A DNA stretch of 64,000 bases from Lentisphaerota bacterium. GTDB taxonomy: Bacteria > Verrucomicrobiota > Lentisphaeria > Oligosphaerales > JABHEG01. Location: positions 62,001 to 126,000 of the forward strand of contig JABHEG010000134.1 of assembly GCA_018676675.1 (NCBI GenBank). The letters run 5' to 3'. A program made the translations under genes and the position numbers. The notes beneath the pieces are model-generated. The model was not told where the DNA came from, searched no databases, and saw only the letters and a list, made by a program, of their open reading frames with translations. Below, one piece after another: positions 1 to 8,740 of the stretch (position 1 is its first letter; each line of letters opens with the position of its first letter).

Positions 1-1405
1 GGAAGCTCTGACGCGTGTCCGTGAACTGGCCACTCAGGATCCGCCGCAGAAGGTCGCCCAGTGCATTCTCAACTGCATCCCCCACGGACGCGACGGCAAG
101 CCCCAACTGCACCGCAACTACGTGCCCAAGTGGGGTGGCTACAACTATCTCTGCAATCCGGATCCCGAAATCGAGGGCGTGGGAGGAAAGGTGAACCGGT
201 ACACGCTCACCTACGAGCGGGAAGTGTCACGAGTTGACCAGTACAAGCTCGCAGGCATGCGCTATGACAACCCGATCGTCTTCGCCGTTGATAACTTTCG
301 GCGCGAGCACTTCAAGTGGAGCGATCACCCTCTTGCCTTCGATCACGTCAGCAGGCGGCCGGTCCTGCCACTCGACTTCTCCAGCTTCGAATGCGCCACC
401 TCGATCGCGGACGACATGCATGCCCAGGGGAAGATCGTCGGCTCCAACTACACGCCGGTTGCCTCTCCCAGCGACATGTTTCACGTCCAGTCTCTGGACC
501 TCATCGCCAGCGAAACGCTCTGGACGTGGCCCAGCGGTGCCAAACTGCGCCTGCAGCGGGTGCTGGCAAACCAGAAAACCGTCGCCATGTGCTGGCAGGA
601 AGCAAAGAAAAGCTGGGATCGCGAACGCGTCGAACGCGAACTCAAACACGCCATGTTCTACGGGACATTCTACTACTTCAGCACGATGGGAGTCGACCTC
701 TACGAGCGCTGGATCCCACTGACTCGACGCCTGGCCAATGCCGGCTGGATGCCGGTGACGCATGCCCGATGCGAAACACTGGGGCCCATGGTCGAACGGT
801 TCGGATCTCTAGCCGGAAAGGACCTCCATTTCACGCTGCGAAACGGGACTGGAGAAGAGAAGACTGCTGAGCTCCTGCTTGACGCCGACGGGCTTGGCAT
901 TGGCCCGACCTCGACGGTGGGAGCCTGGCTGATGAAGGATGCAGCGACGCACATTAGGGCAGAGATGTCACCGATGGGCGATCAACGCGCCATCACGGTC
1001 ACTGTGCCTCCACGGGATACCGTCGTCCTCCGAGTGGGCACGCAAACCGACGTCGTCCTGGATCACCTGTTCCGCGTACCGGAGGAACTGCAGAAGGCGG
1101 AGAACTACCGGCAGGCCCTGGAAGAAGAAGATGTGCCCCCGACATGCCCTGACTACACCAGCCTTGGCACCCGGACACGGGCGCTCATTGACCTTCTGAA
1201 GGCGTCCCCGCGGCCTCCCCAAGGAGCGCGCGCGGATTTGCAGTCGTTGCTGGTCGCCCTGACAGAGCCAACCTTCACCAGCGATGCCCGGGAGACAGCC
1301 GCCTGGCGCGCCGGCCTCAAGAAGCACAGCACTGCCGCTCGAAATGGCATCAAATACGCCAATGCTTACCTGCCCAAGTCGGTCCCCCCGACACGCCGAA
1401 GGTAA
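1..1405 (+). CDS. C-terminal part of a large protein, possibly glycosidase-like (truncated at window edge)
   Basis: The reading frame is open from base 2 to the TAA at 1403-1405, so the gene starts outside the window; a GTG at 122 is only an internal codon. About 467 residues are visible. The first half is rich in aromatic and charged residues (WGGYNY, FAVDNFRREHFKW, SLDLIASETLWTW, FYGTFYYFSTMG), a composition typical of TIM-barrel carbohydrate-active enzymes. From about codon 270 it turns into a beta-rich segment (FTLRNGTGEEKTAELLLDADGLG, RAITVTVPPRDTVVLRV), as in the C-terminal beta domain of many glycosidases. The last 100 residues are helical and end in a basic tail. I do not recognise the family; the glycosidase idea is inference from composition and from the neighbourhood. 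Confidence 0.75.
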   Translation, partial: EALTRVRELATQDPPQKVAQCILNCIPHGRDGKPQLHRNYVPKWGGYNYLCNPDPEIEGVGGKVNRYTLTYEREVSRVDQYKLAGMRYDNPIVFAVDNFRREHFKWSDHPLAFDHVSRRPVLPLDFSSFECATSIADDMHAQGKIVGSNYTPVASPSDMFHVQSLDLIASETLWTWPSGAKLRLQRVLANQKTVAMCWQEAKKSWDRERVERELKHAMFYGTFYYFSTMGVDLYERWIPLTRRLANAGWMPVTHARCETLGPMVERFGSLAGKDLHFTLRNGTGEEKTAELLLDADGLGIGPTSTVGAWLMKDAATHIRAEMSPMGDQRAITVTVPPRDTVVLRVGTQTDVVLDHLFRVPEELQKAENYRQALEEEDVPPTCPDYTSLGTRTRALIDLLKASPRPPQGARADLQSLLVALTEPTFTSDARETAAWRAGLKKHSTAARNGIKYANAYLPKSVPPTRRR

Positions 1406-1523
1406 CCGTGTGTAACACCTCAGAGCGAGCGGGGTAGACCCGGAAACGGCTCGCCGCGCGAGACCTGGGAACTGCATGCCCTTGACTGCTTGACTTGACG
1501 GCTCTGCTTCCTGACGCCATGGT

Positions 1524-1555
1524 ATGACTATAGGCATGACTACAGGAGATTAACC
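1524..1555 (+). promoter_or_regulatory. Direct repeats and ribosome binding site upstream of the phd-like antitoxin
   Basis: Two copies of ATGACTA (1524-1530 and 1536-1542) are spaced 12 bp apart, immediately before an AGGAG ribosome binding site and the GTG start at 1556. Phd-family antitoxins usually autorepress by binding repeats next to their own start, so this is a likely operator. A TTGACG at 1495-1500 could be a -35 box but no convincing -10 follows at the right distance. Confidence 0.35.
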
Positions 1556-1789
1556 GTGATCACGGTCTCAAAAGGTGTACTGAAGGCAAAGATGCTTGCC
1601 TATTTCCGGCAAGTCGAGGAAACGGGCGAACCATTGATCGTGACCGACCACCGCAAGCCGGTTCTCAGAGTAGAGCCAATCCGACCTCGGCTCTCGCTGA
1701 CCGAGGCATTTGCCGACGTGAAGGCGAAACTCGTCGTCGACGATACCGAACTCTTGCGTCCGGAAACGGATGAATGGGAGGACGTGTGA
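1556..1789 (+). CDS. Phd/YefM-family antitoxin
   Basis: A 77-residue protein with the Phd/YefM pattern: an N-terminal DNA-binding fold (MITVSKGVLKAKMLAYFRQVEETGEPLIVTDHRKPVLRVEP) followed by an acidic, probably disordered tail (LLRPETDEWEDV) of the kind that wraps around a toxin. Start is GTG, chosen because AGGAG sits 9 bases upstream. It is followed after one base by a PIN-domain gene, which is the classic antitoxin-toxin order. Expected role: neutralise the downstream VapC-like RNase and repress the pair's own promoter. Confidence 0.88.
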   Translation: MITVSKGVLKAKMLAYFRQVEETGEPLIVTDHRKPVLRVEPIRPRLSLTEAFADVKAKLVVDDTELLRPETDEWEDV

Positions 1790-1790
1790 C

Positions 1791-2180
1791 ATGCGCGTTC
1801 TCCTGGACACCTGTGCCTTGGTGTGGGCGACTCGCGATGCCGCTCGGCTGTCGCCGGAAGCACGAGCGCTCATCGAGACGCCAGGAAACGACTTTGTCGT
1901 ATCATCGATCTCACTATGGGAGATCGCCCTCAAGGTCAAGCGGGGCAAGCTGGCCCTGGGCCTTCCGATGCAAGAGTACGTCGGCAGGCTCTCGCGGCTT
2001 GAGAACGTGGAGATCCTTGACGTGACGCCGCCAGTCTGGTTACGCAACGTCGCACTGGACTGGGCCCACCGGGATCCTGCAGATCGCACGATTGTGGCCA
2101 CCGCGGAATTGGAGGACCTGGCAATTGTCACCCGGGATGAGAGAATTCTACGTTTCTATGCTCGTACTGTGACGGCATGA
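1791..2180 (+). CDS. vapC: VapC-family PIN-domain toxin (RNase)
   Basis: A 129-residue PIN-domain protein beginning MRVLLDTCALVWAT. The four acidic positions expected for metal-dependent RNase activity are visible: D6, E44 (SLWEIALK), D98 (DPADRT) and D116 (VTRDERIL). The frame is also open further upstream (ATG at 1770), but 1791 gives the conserved N terminus directly at the first beta strand and lies one base after the antitoxin stop, implying translational coupling. VapC-like PIN toxins cut tRNA or rRNA; the specific target cannot be read from sequence. Ends only 18 bp from the convergent FAD oxidoreductase gene. Confidence 0.92.
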   Translation: MRVLLDTCALVWATRDAARLSPEARALIETPGNDFVVSSISLWEIALKVKRGKLALGLPMQEYVGRLSRLENVEILDVTPPVWLRNVALDWAHRDPADRTIVATAELEDLAIVTRDERILRFYARTVTA

Positions 2181-2198
2181 TACGAGTCCATCTTCAGA

Positions 2199-3431
2199 CT
2201 ACAGCACCACGCCCGAATCGGTCAGGGCGCGCTGGATTGCTTCAATGGGCACGTCTCCGGGAGAAACGGAGTTCTGAACCGCGAGTGCGGCCGCGACGCC
2301 CGCCCCTTGCCCCGTGACCCAGCAGTTGGGGATGACCCGAGTGTTCTGGTGAGCCTCGTGGCAGGCAGAGATGCAGCGACCGGCATAGAGCAGGTTCTCG
2401 ATCTTCTGCGGCACGAGTGCTCTGTAGGGAAAGTCAAAAGGCTCACCGGCACGTTTGCCAGTCCAGGTGACGCCGGTCCCGATCGTGTCGTCGAACCGCC
2501 CTCCCGGCACGTCCTCATCCCTCATCGTGTAGCCGCCGACGATGCGACGACTCTCTCTCGTGCCGACTTGAGACGCTGTATCAATGATGGTCGCCTGATC
2601 AAAGCCGGGGACATTGGCTCGATAGAAGTCGTAGGTCCGCATGGCACACTTGCGCATCTCGACCTCGCAACGGGTCAGGTCACGAACGTCGAGCGCATTC
2701 CCGGGAGTTGCGGTGATGAACCACGTGCGGTCATCGCGCCAGGCCGGTTTGGGCGGGTAGGCGACGCCCTCTGCCGACATGGCCTTGCGCAGTGCGGCGA
2801 GCGCCTCGGGCTGATCCAGCGAGAAGTCGCGGAACGCCATGTAATCGACGTTACCCCAACGCCAGTCGAGCCCCAAACCAAACGCGGCATCAGACTCCTC
2901 ATACGGAACGTTGGCCCAGGCCGCCGTGTCGCCGTCCCCCGTACAGTCGATGAAGAGCTTGCCTCGGATCGCCTGGCGTCCGGACTTCGACTCAATGATG
3001 ACCGCGTCGATCCTGCCGTCAACCACTGATGCGTCTACAGCCCAGGCATGGAGCAATAGATCCACCCCGGCGTCCTCAATCATCTCAAGACAGATGAATT
3101 TGAGGACTTCGGGGTCACAGACGGGATTCTCCATTTTCACCCATTCCGGCGTCCGCACCGTACCTCGGGTCTTGAGCCGGTCGAGAAACTCGACGGCCAA
3201 CCCCGACATGAGGATCTCCCCACGCTTGCCGTAGCTGACCAGCACGATGACCAGTCCACCCGTTGCCAACCCACCGAGACACCCGTAGCGCTCAACAAGC
3301 AACACGTCCGCACCGAGCCGACCGGCCGCAACCGCCGCAGCAACTCCAGCCGGTCCTCCCCCCAAGACAACAATGTCCGCGCTGTCGATGACATCCAGCT
3401 CGCGAGCTGGTTCACGTATTCTGGAATCCAT
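2199..3431 (-). CDS. FAD-dependent oxidoreductase (FAD_oxidored family)
   Basis: A 410-residue protein with an N-terminal dinucleotide-binding motif (VVLGGGPAGVAAAVAAGRLG) followed by the VERYGCLGGLATGGLV segment typical of the FAD_oxidored family (PF12831). The later KLFIDCTGDGDTAAWANVPYE and the C-terminal NLLYAGRCISACHEAHQNTRVIPNCWVTGQGAGVAAALA segments close the FAD site. The ATG at 3431 is chosen because AGGAG lies 5-6 bases upstream; a GTG at 3449 would add six residues. The family is frequent in polysaccharide-degrading PVC bacteria, but the substrate is not known. No signal peptide is seen, so it is probably cytoplasmic. It is transcribed alone. Confidence 0.9.
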   Translation of the reverse strand: MDSRIREPARELDVIDSADIVVLGGGPAGVAAAVAAGRLGADVLLVERYGCLGGLATGGLVIVLVSYGKRGEILMSGLAVEFLDRLKTRGTVRTPEWVKMENPVCDPEVLKFICLEMIEDAGVDLLLHAWAVDASVVDGRIDAVIIESKSGRQAIRGKLFIDCTGDGDTAAWANVPYEESDAAFGLGLDWRWGNVDYMAFRDFSLDQPEALAALRKAMSAEGVAYPPKPAWRDDRTWFITATPGNALDVRDLTRCEVEMRKCAMRTYDFYRANVPGFDQATIIDTASQVGTRESRRIVGGYTMRDEDVPGGRFDDTIGTGVTWTGKRAGEPFDFPYRALVPQKIENLLYAGRCISACHEAHQNTRVIPNCWVTGQGAGVAAALAVQNSVSPGDVPIEAIQRALTDSGVVL

Positions 3432-3604
3432 CTTGTCTCCTGTACCCACTTCGGGTTGCTCAGCTCACAGCCTGAAAGACGGGGGGAAAAACGGCGGGAA
3501 GGCGGGCGTTCAGAAAGGGATCAACGCTTCAGACGCTGCTCACAGGCAACATGCTGCAGGCAGTAGGTTTAAGGCAGTGCCTCCATCCTCTGCGTCGGTT
3601 CCCT

Positions 3605-3862
3605 TCACACTTCGGCGCCGACCAGCGGGGACGCGTGTTTGACGCCGATCAAGCCATCGATGGAAAGGTCTTCGTCGACTGCCGGCCAATACAGACCGTA
3701 ACCGGACGGGGAGACGTCGATCCTCTCCAGCTGCGCTTGGGAAGCATGGGCCAGCCGCCCTGACACCTCGGTCAGATCAATCGCGTAAGACTTGGCATCA
3801 ACCTCGAGATGCAGGATGGTCCCGGATACCGTCACATTGTGTACGTCATGTGCTCTGTCCAT
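3605..3862 (-). CDS. DUF2442-family protein, putative antitoxin partner
   Basis: An 85-residue protein (MDRAHDVHNVTVSGTILHLEVDAKSY...) with the DUF2442 pattern: a short beta-hairpin, then LSHASQAQLERI-like helix (here GRLAHASQAQLERIDVS) and the typical GYGLYWPAVDEDLSIDGLIG segment that is the family's hallmark. The ATG at 3862 has AGGAG 8 bases upstream and overlaps the end of the DUF4160 gene by 17 bases, so the two are translationally coupled. DUF2442 and DUF4160 genes are commonly found side by side; a toxin-antitoxin-like role is an inference from that pairing and from size. Confidence 0.85.
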   Translation of the reverse strand: MDRAHDVHNVTVSGTILHLEVDAKSYAIDLTEVSGRLAHASQAQLERIDVSPSGYGLYWPAVDEDLSIDGLIGVKHASPLVGAEV

Positions 3863-4112
3863 CGCGCCTCTCCTGGAACTCATTCCACTGCTCGACGATG
3901 TAGTCAAAATGCTCGAAAATGATCCGTCGGACGGCTCTCTTATCAGCCGGGCCCATATTGTAGCAGTGCGCCTCAATGGCCTCGAAAGTCTCAACGTCCA
4001 GCCAGTATTTGGCTTCCGCTTCTCCCTTGCGACAGTGGACGTGAATAGGCTCGTCCCCTTCGTTGGCGTAGAAGAAAAACCGCCAGCCCAAAATCATCAA
4101 TATCGTCGGCAT
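3846..4112 (-). CDS. DUF4160-family protein, putative toxin partner
   Basis: An 88-residue protein starting MPTILMILGWRFFFYANEGDEPIHVHCRKGEAEAKYWL; the FFFYANEGDEPIHVHV-like block with its HVHC pair is the signature of DUF4160. A C-terminal helix (RAVRRIIFEHFDYIVEQWNEFQ) matches the usual length of the family. AGGAG lies about 10 bases before the ATG. It is the first gene of a two-gene unit with DUF2442. The biochemical activity of the family is not established; the charged histidine block suggests a catalytic or metal site but this is speculation. Confidence 0.87.
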   Translation of the reverse strand: MPTILMILGWRFFFYANEGDEPIHVHCRKGEAEAKYWLDVETFEAIEAHCYNMGPADKRAVRRIIFEHFDYIVEQWNEFQERRDGQST

Positions 4113-4224
4113 GCCTTGTTGTCTCCTGTGGCAAATCTACCATGCCCCAAAGACATTTTCGCCTCCCTCCAGGCAAGCTGCGTAACGGGGCAGTCTCGTG
4201 AGGCGAAGCCACCTTAACCCTTGG

Positions 4225-4288
4225 TCCGGCTCTTGATCTGGCTCCTGATCCATACCCAGAGGAGCGTAGAAACGGATCAAGAGCCGGA
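4225..4288. repeat. Perfect 14-bp inverted repeat with nested GATC-type repeats
   Basis: TCCGGCTCTTGATC at 4225-4238 is exactly complementary to GATCAAGAGCCGGA at 4275-4288, with a 36-base loop. Around it the sequence keeps alternating CTTGATC/CCTGATC and GATCAAG/GATCAGG words, giving a second, weaker inverted repeat further out (to about 4308). No T-tract follows, so a simple intrinsic terminator is unlikely; a palindromic intergenic repeat is more likely. Confidence 0.65.
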
Positions 4289-4385
4289 TTAAGAGCGCGA
4301 TCAGGATCGGGCTCCCCCCCCCCTCCTCGCAACTGAGGCATTGCCGCAGACCAACTCAGGCCCTTGCATCCTGATCGCTCAATGG

Positions 4386-4732
4386 CTAGTGGTGGCGGGC
4401 GCGAATAGCGGGCCCACCCCTTACTGATGCCTGGATGTGGAAGTGTTCTGGACACCTTGGTGCGTACAGACGTACCTACTGAGGAGGCCGGAATGCTCCC
4501 GCGCCAGGGATCGGTAAGCCGTAGGCCGGGCACTGTTTCTTGGCTCGGCGTTCATCATTCGACGAATGAGGCCCTTCTGTTTGCTGGCAACCCTTACGGG
4601 CGGACCATTCTTCACGATTCTCCGCCCGGGCCGCCAACGACGATACTCGGCATCGCCTTTTGCTGTCCCGGACGAAGCCTCATCGAAGACTGGCCCGGGG
4701 GTGGGCTCGCTATTCGCGCCCGACGCCACTAG
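4386..4732. mobile_element. MITE-like element with 35-bp imperfect terminal inverted repeats
   Basis: The left end (4386-4420, CTAGTGGTGGCGGGCGCGAA...) and the reverse complement of the right end (about 4698-4732, CTAGTGGCGTCGGGCGCGAA...) match at 32 of 35 positions. The 277-bp interior codes for nothing recognisable. Size, terminal inverted repeats and lack of a transposase fit a miniature inverted-repeat transposable element or its remnant. Direct target duplications at the borders were not obvious. An interior word at about 4457-4476 (CTTGGTGCGTACAGACGTAC) recurs near 38954. Confidence 0.6.
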
Positions 4733-4840
4733 CTTGCCATGTCTCGGCCGAGTCGCGCCCCCTTCTCAAGGTCACGTCGAACCCCCGCGGGTCACGACTA
4801 CACTCGGAATTGATCCGGGGGCATTGGAGAAGAGCTGCCA

Positions 4841-6148
4841 ATGAACATCATGCCGTTCACGATGACCATCTCTCTAGGCCTCTGTGCTGTCCCGGGGGAT
4901 GCCTGTGCAGAGGGAACTCTGGGCACACCTGCATACACCGGGGAACGAGCCCGCAGTCTACATCCCGTATCGATCACGGTCGGGCAGGCGGAGGCCCAGA
5001 TTCAAGGCAACACGAACGTCTGCCTCCAAGCTGGGGTCGATTACGTCGCCGGGCTTGGAGGAGGGACCGTGAAGGTCCTTCCCGGGCGGTATGTCATGCA
5101 CGACAGCCTGCACCTGAGGCCAAATGTCACGATCCGGGGAACCGGGCCCGAGACCATATTGGCAAAGGCCCCGATGGTAGAGTCGCCGCTCTCCGCAGAC
5201 CTGGGCTACGGACACTTCGACGTGTCCCTGGCCAAGCCCGAGGGATTCCGGCCAGGCATGGGGATTCACATCAAGGATGGACGGAGCGGGGGATTCTACA
5301 CGACGTGTGCGACGCTGACCTTCCGCGATGGTGATCGGTTCGGCATCACTCGTATGCTCAACCACGACTACAGCCGACACGCAGACGCCATCGTCCGCAG
5401 TGTCTTCCCCGTTGTCAGCGGGTACAACTCCCCCGATTGCCTTATCGAGAACCTGCGTATCGACGGAAACGCCGAGAACAACGGACGTCTGAATGGCTGC
5501 CGGGGAGGCGGAATATTCCTGCTCCATGCCGACCGCACGATCATCCGGAAGGTGATGGTCGAGAACTACAACGGCGACGGTATCAGCTTCCAGCAATGCG
5601 CCGACGTGGTCGTGGAAAACACCACCTGCCAGAACAACCGCGGTCTGGGATTCCACCCCGGAAGCGGCTCGACGCGCCCTGTCATGCGTGACTTGATCGG
5701 TCGCAACAACGGAGGCGATGGGCTGTTCTATTGCCTCCGAGTCAGTAACGGCACGCTGGAAAACTCCGTTTTCGAGAACAACGGAGGACACGGCCTCAGT
5801 ATCGGAGGACGGGATACGGACCATCTCATCCGGAACTGCACCATCCGCAGCAACGGCGGTTGCGGGGTCTACTTCCGGCGCGGAGATGAGGCCATGGCGG
5901 GGAGCAGAAACACGATCGAGTCATGTGTGATCGAGAGGAACTGCCGCACCAAGGGGAAGGGCAAGGCGGAAGTACACCTGGACGCCGCCCTGACCAACAT
6001 TGTCCTGAAGGGAAACACGATCTCGCCCGACACCACGCCAGAGGGAAAACGTCCGGGCATCCTCATCGAGAGCAACGTCCGCAGCGTCGAACTTGACGCG
6101 AACACAATCAGCGGCCCGGAAGCAAAGCGCGTCGTTGACCAACGGTAG
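4841..6148 (+). CDS. Secreted right-handed parallel beta-helix protein
   Basis: A 435-residue protein with an N-terminal export signal (MNIMPFTMTISLGLCAVPGDACA). The body has the repeating 20-24 residue coils of a right-handed beta-helix, e.g. HLRPNVTIRGTGPETIL, NLRIDGNAENNGRLNGCRGGGIFL, ENTTCQNNRGLGFHPGSG, ENSVFENNGGHGLSIGG and RNCTIRSNGGCGVYF, with Asn ladders and GxG turns (PbH1/Beta_helix, PF13229). Such folds are found in pectate lyases, polysaccharide lyases and epimerases; no specific catalytic triad could be assigned. The ATG at 4841 follows a GGAG/GAAGAG stretch. It is followed after 31 bp by a second secreted gene on the same strand, so the two are probably co-transcribed. Confidence 0.88.
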   Translation: MNIMPFTMTISLGLCAVPGDACAEGTLGTPAYTGERARSLHPVSITVGQAEAQIQGNTNVCLQAGVDYVAGLGGGTVKVLPGRYVMHDSLHLRPNVTIRGTGPETILAKAPMVESPLSADLGYGHFDVSLAKPEGFRPGMGIHIKDGRSGGFYTTCATLTFRDGDRFGITRMLNHDYSRHADAIVRSVFPVVSGYNSPDCLIENLRIDGNAENNGRLNGCRGGGIFLLHADRTIIRKVMVENYNGDGISFQQCADVVVENTTCQNNRGLGFHPGSGSTRPVMRDLIGRNNGGDGLFYCLRVSNGTLENSVFENNGGHGLSIGGRDTDHLIRNCTIRSNGGCGVYFRRGDEAMAGSRNTIESCVIERNCRTKGKGKAEVHLDAALTNIVLKGNTISPDTTPEGKRPGILIESNVRSVELDANTISGPEAKRVVDQR

Positions 6149-6179
6149 GCCACCAGTGGCGATCTCTGGAGGAGTCCCT

Positions 6180-8666
6180 GTGACGAACCGTACCCTCTCG
6201 CTGGCCCCAGCCGTTCTCTTGGCTCTGGCTGTTTCCATCATGGCATCACCAGTCGGAGGCACCGAAATGCAGTTGCTCCCCGATGTCCTTCTCGAAGAAC
6301 AGGTCTACACATACGAGCCAGCGGGGAACGGGTCCGGTCCCCTGTGGTGTCGGGGATCCACGTGTCTGGCACGCACGGGCGACAACGTGTTCGTAAGCGG
6401 CCTTGAGACCCTCGAGGACGTGAAGCCACTGTGCAATGTGCGCTGGCTCCTGTTCCAGCGGAACGATGCCGGATGGGCCCTCCAACAGGCGGACGCAAAG
6501 GACCGTCAGCGCGAGCCCTGCCCGCTTGCATGCTTCCCCGACGGTCGCATCCTGCTTTCGGTCAACCCCAACCGTGCGGCACCGGACGCGCGCTCCGGGC
6601 CAGCGGAGCCGCAAGTGCTGCAGTTCTCGGCGGCAAGGCCAGCCGCCCCGTACACGACACTGTCGCCCGCCTGGGGCGACGGACACAGGTTCACCGAGCA
6701 CTCCTACCGTTCATTTTGTGCGGATGGGCCGAATGGAGAGGCCCTGCTGCTCAATGTCATGGGGCACGACGCGCAGTACTGGAGCTTCCTGGATCGTGAC
6801 GGGACCTGGTCCAAGCACGGCAAGCTGACCTTCCCCATGGGGCACGACTACGAGAAACCGGAACCGATCCGTCTGTGCTATCCCGTTGTCGCCCTGCGCA
6901 ACCGGGCCGCGCATGTCCTGGCCATCAGCGACATCATCGAGCCGGTGAAGGCGTGGCGGGAGTACAAGCTCGTGCTCAATAAGGGCAGAAAATGGGACTA
7001 CGATTTCCGTCGGCTCTTTTACACGTGGACGCCCGACATCACCACCGTACCATTCTCCCCCTGGGTTGAGGTCGCCAGTCGCGAAAAGACCGCCGGATAC
7101 ATCGCCAACCTGGACGTGTGGGTAGATGGGAAGGGCAAGACACACCTGCTCTGGCAGGAACAGAGCGTATGGAAACCGCAAATGCGCGACAAGTTCTTCC
7201 CCGACGTGCCTATCACCACCTCTCTCATGCACGGGATCGTCGATCAAGGGAACGTCATTCAACGGACCAAGCTGGTCGAAGGAGGCGAGGGGCTGTCATC
7301 GGTTGTTCCCGGCTGGGCACGACTCCATGCCACGCCCGACGGCCGCCTCTTTGTCTTCTACCACTGCCGCGGGAAGGATGCCGACGGCCGGAACGTGGCT
7401 GAAAATCGGGTAATGGAAATCCTGCAAGACGGGACATCCGGCGGGGGGGGCAGGGTTCCTCTGGCACATCCGTTCACCAGTTTCATGACCGCAACCGAAC
7501 GCGGAGGATCCCCCCCGTCCAACGTACTGGAAGTCCTCGGCACGGCCGATGGTCGTCCCGGCATGTCCTATGCCGCGATCAAGCTCTTCAGTCGTATCAG
7601 GGCGGACGCGACGTTCACCGTCCGGCGGAGTTTGTCAGGCTCGATCGTCGAGTGTGACGCAACCGGCTCATCCTCTGTCGCGGGCAAGATCACGTCGTGG
7701 GACTGGACCCTGGATGGCGCCAAGGCCACTGGGGTCAAAGTCACCCGTACGTTCAATCACAGTGGACCGGTCGCATTGGCTCTAACCGTCCGGGACGACA
7801 GAGGAAGCGAGAAGAGCATCTCCCGTTCAGTCGATCTCCCGCTTGCCCCTGGTGATGTGGGCCTTGAGAGCTGGGGGATGCCACTCCGAACCGAGGCCGA
7901 GACGTATGTTGAGGAAGAAGGCGGAACCATGCATCTGCGCACGGACAAACTCGGGGCCTCCGCCCTGTCCCTGTCGCACTGGAACACAGAGGGACACTCC
8001 CTGGAGTGGGATGTTGATATCCCGACAGCGGGCGAGTACGTCCTACTCGTCCGCTATGCCTGCCCGAAGGATGCTAGCCGGACCCTCGCCATCGACGGCC
8101 GGGAGTGCAGCACCATGCACTTCCCCCTCAGCGGCGGCTATGGCTCGGCAAGTGCCGACAACTGGGATCTGGCGGTACTCAGAGATGACGAGGGCAGACC
8201 AAAGTCACTCCAGCTGTCTGCCGGGTGTCACCGGATCCGCCTCGGCAACACCGATGGTATGGGGCTCAATCTCGACTACCTGGAGTGGATCGCGAAGTCT
8301 GACCGTGAGGTCCCGCCACCCGCCGGCCGAGTGATCCACGATGCTGACTACAGCTACGTCATCCCCCTGCGCGGGACCATCTGTCCAACGCGTATCAGGA
8401 CCGAGATCGGCCACTGCTACAGCGTCATGCTCGGTCCCCATTTCCCCGGCGACGGAACGGGCGCGCCCAAACCCTCTGCCCTGCGCATGTTCGAGGACGG
8501 CCACGAACTGGCTCCCGCACACGCCGCCCATGCAGACATCCGCAGCAAGGGCAAGGGCAGCTTCTCACACTACGGAACGACCCTTCGCTTCTCCGCCACC
8601 GACAACTCCGACCCCCGCACCAGCGGCAAGACCTACACCTGGCGCACCGACACCCAAGCCGATTGA
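6180..8666 (+). CDS. Secreted BNR-repeat protein with PKD and CBM35-like domains
   Basis: 828 residues from a GTG at 6180 preceded by GGAGGAG; the in-frame ATG at 6093 lies inside the previous gene and is rejected. The start gives a good signal peptide (VTNRTLSLAPAVLLALAVSIMASPVGG). Residues about 30-440 resemble the BNR_4-type propeller seen in putative neuraminidase-like proteins (WGDGHRFTEHSYRSF, DVWVDGKGKTHLLWQEQ, HATPDGRLFVFYH). About 475-565 is a PKD domain (DATGSSSVAGKITSWDWTLDG...VKVTRTF). About 580-720 is a CBM35-like beta-sandwich (TEAETYVEEEGG...HSLEWDVDIPTAGEYVLLVRYA...LNLDYLEW). A short beta-rich tail follows. Likely a polysaccharide-binding or -cleaving exported protein; the substrate is unknown. 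A run of eight G at about 7443-7450 lies inside the frame. Confidence 0.85.
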   Translation: MTNRTLSLAPAVLLALAVSIMASPVGGTEMQLLPDVLLEEQVYTYEPAGNGSGPLWCRGSTCLARTGDNVFVSGLETLEDVKPLCNVRWLLFQRNDAGWALQQADAKDRQREPCPLACFPDGRILLSVNPNRAAPDARSGPAEPQVLQFSAARPAAPYTTLSPAWGDGHRFTEHSYRSFCADGPNGEALLLNVMGHDAQYWSFLDRDGTWSKHGKLTFPMGHDYEKPEPIRLCYPVVALRNRAAHVLAISDIIEPVKAWREYKLVLNKGRKWDYDFRRLFYTWTPDITTVPFSPWVEVASREKTAGYIANLDVWVDGKGKTHLLWQEQSVWKPQMRDKFFPDVPITTSLMHGIVDQGNVIQRTKLVEGGEGLSSVVPGWARLHATPDGRLFVFYHCRGKDADGRNVAENRVMEILQDGTSGGGGRVPLAHPFTSFMTATERGGSPPSNVLEVLGTADGRPGMSYAAIKLFSRIRADATFTVRRSLSGSIVECDATGSSSVAGKITSWDWTLDGAKATGVKVTRTFNHSGPVALALTVRDDRGSEKSISRSVDLPLAPGDVGLESWGMPLRTEAETYVEEEGGTMHLRTDKLGASALSLSHWNTEGHSLEWDVDIPTAGEYVLLVRYACPKDASRTLAIDGRECSTMHFPLSGGYGSASADNWDLAVLRDDEGRPKSLQLSAGCHRIRLGNTDGMGLNLDYLEWIAKSDREVPPPAGRVIHDADYSYVIPLRGTICPTRIRTEIGHCYSVMLGPHFPGDGTGAPKPSALRMFEDGHELAPAHAAHADIRSKGKGSFSHYGTTLRFSATDNSDPRTSGKTYTWRTDTQAD

Positions 8667-8700
8667 GCGATCGAGAGGCGACACGTAAGGCGCTCAGGCA

Positions 8701-8740
8701 TTGGGGCCTGCCCCAAACCCCGTCGAGGGAGCGCGCTCCC
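8701..8740. terminator. Two consecutive GC-rich hairpins after the BNR gene
   Basis: TTGGGGC CT GCCCCAA (8701-8716) is a perfect 7-bp stem with a two-base loop, and GGGAGCGCGCTCCC (8727-8740) is a perfect 14-bp palindrome. They lie 34 bp past the stop of the preceding gene. There is no T-run, so termination would be of the weak hairpin or Rho-assisted kind; they may instead be part of an intergenic repeat. Confidence 0.4.

Larger units (their letters stand above)
4113..4840. other. 728-bp intergenic region with inverted repeats and a MITE-like element
   Basis: No frame in this gap looks like a real gene: the open frames on both strands have low-complexity, arginine-rich translations. It contains a long perfect inverted repeat (4225-4288), a run of ten C residues at 4314-4323, and a 347-bp element bounded by inverted repeats (4386-4732), described separately. 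Confidence 0.7.

Noticed and set aside
4427..4732. Open frames of about 100 codons inside the MITE-like element
   Set aside because: They run through the terminal inverted repeats, show no family resemblance and exist on both strands at once.
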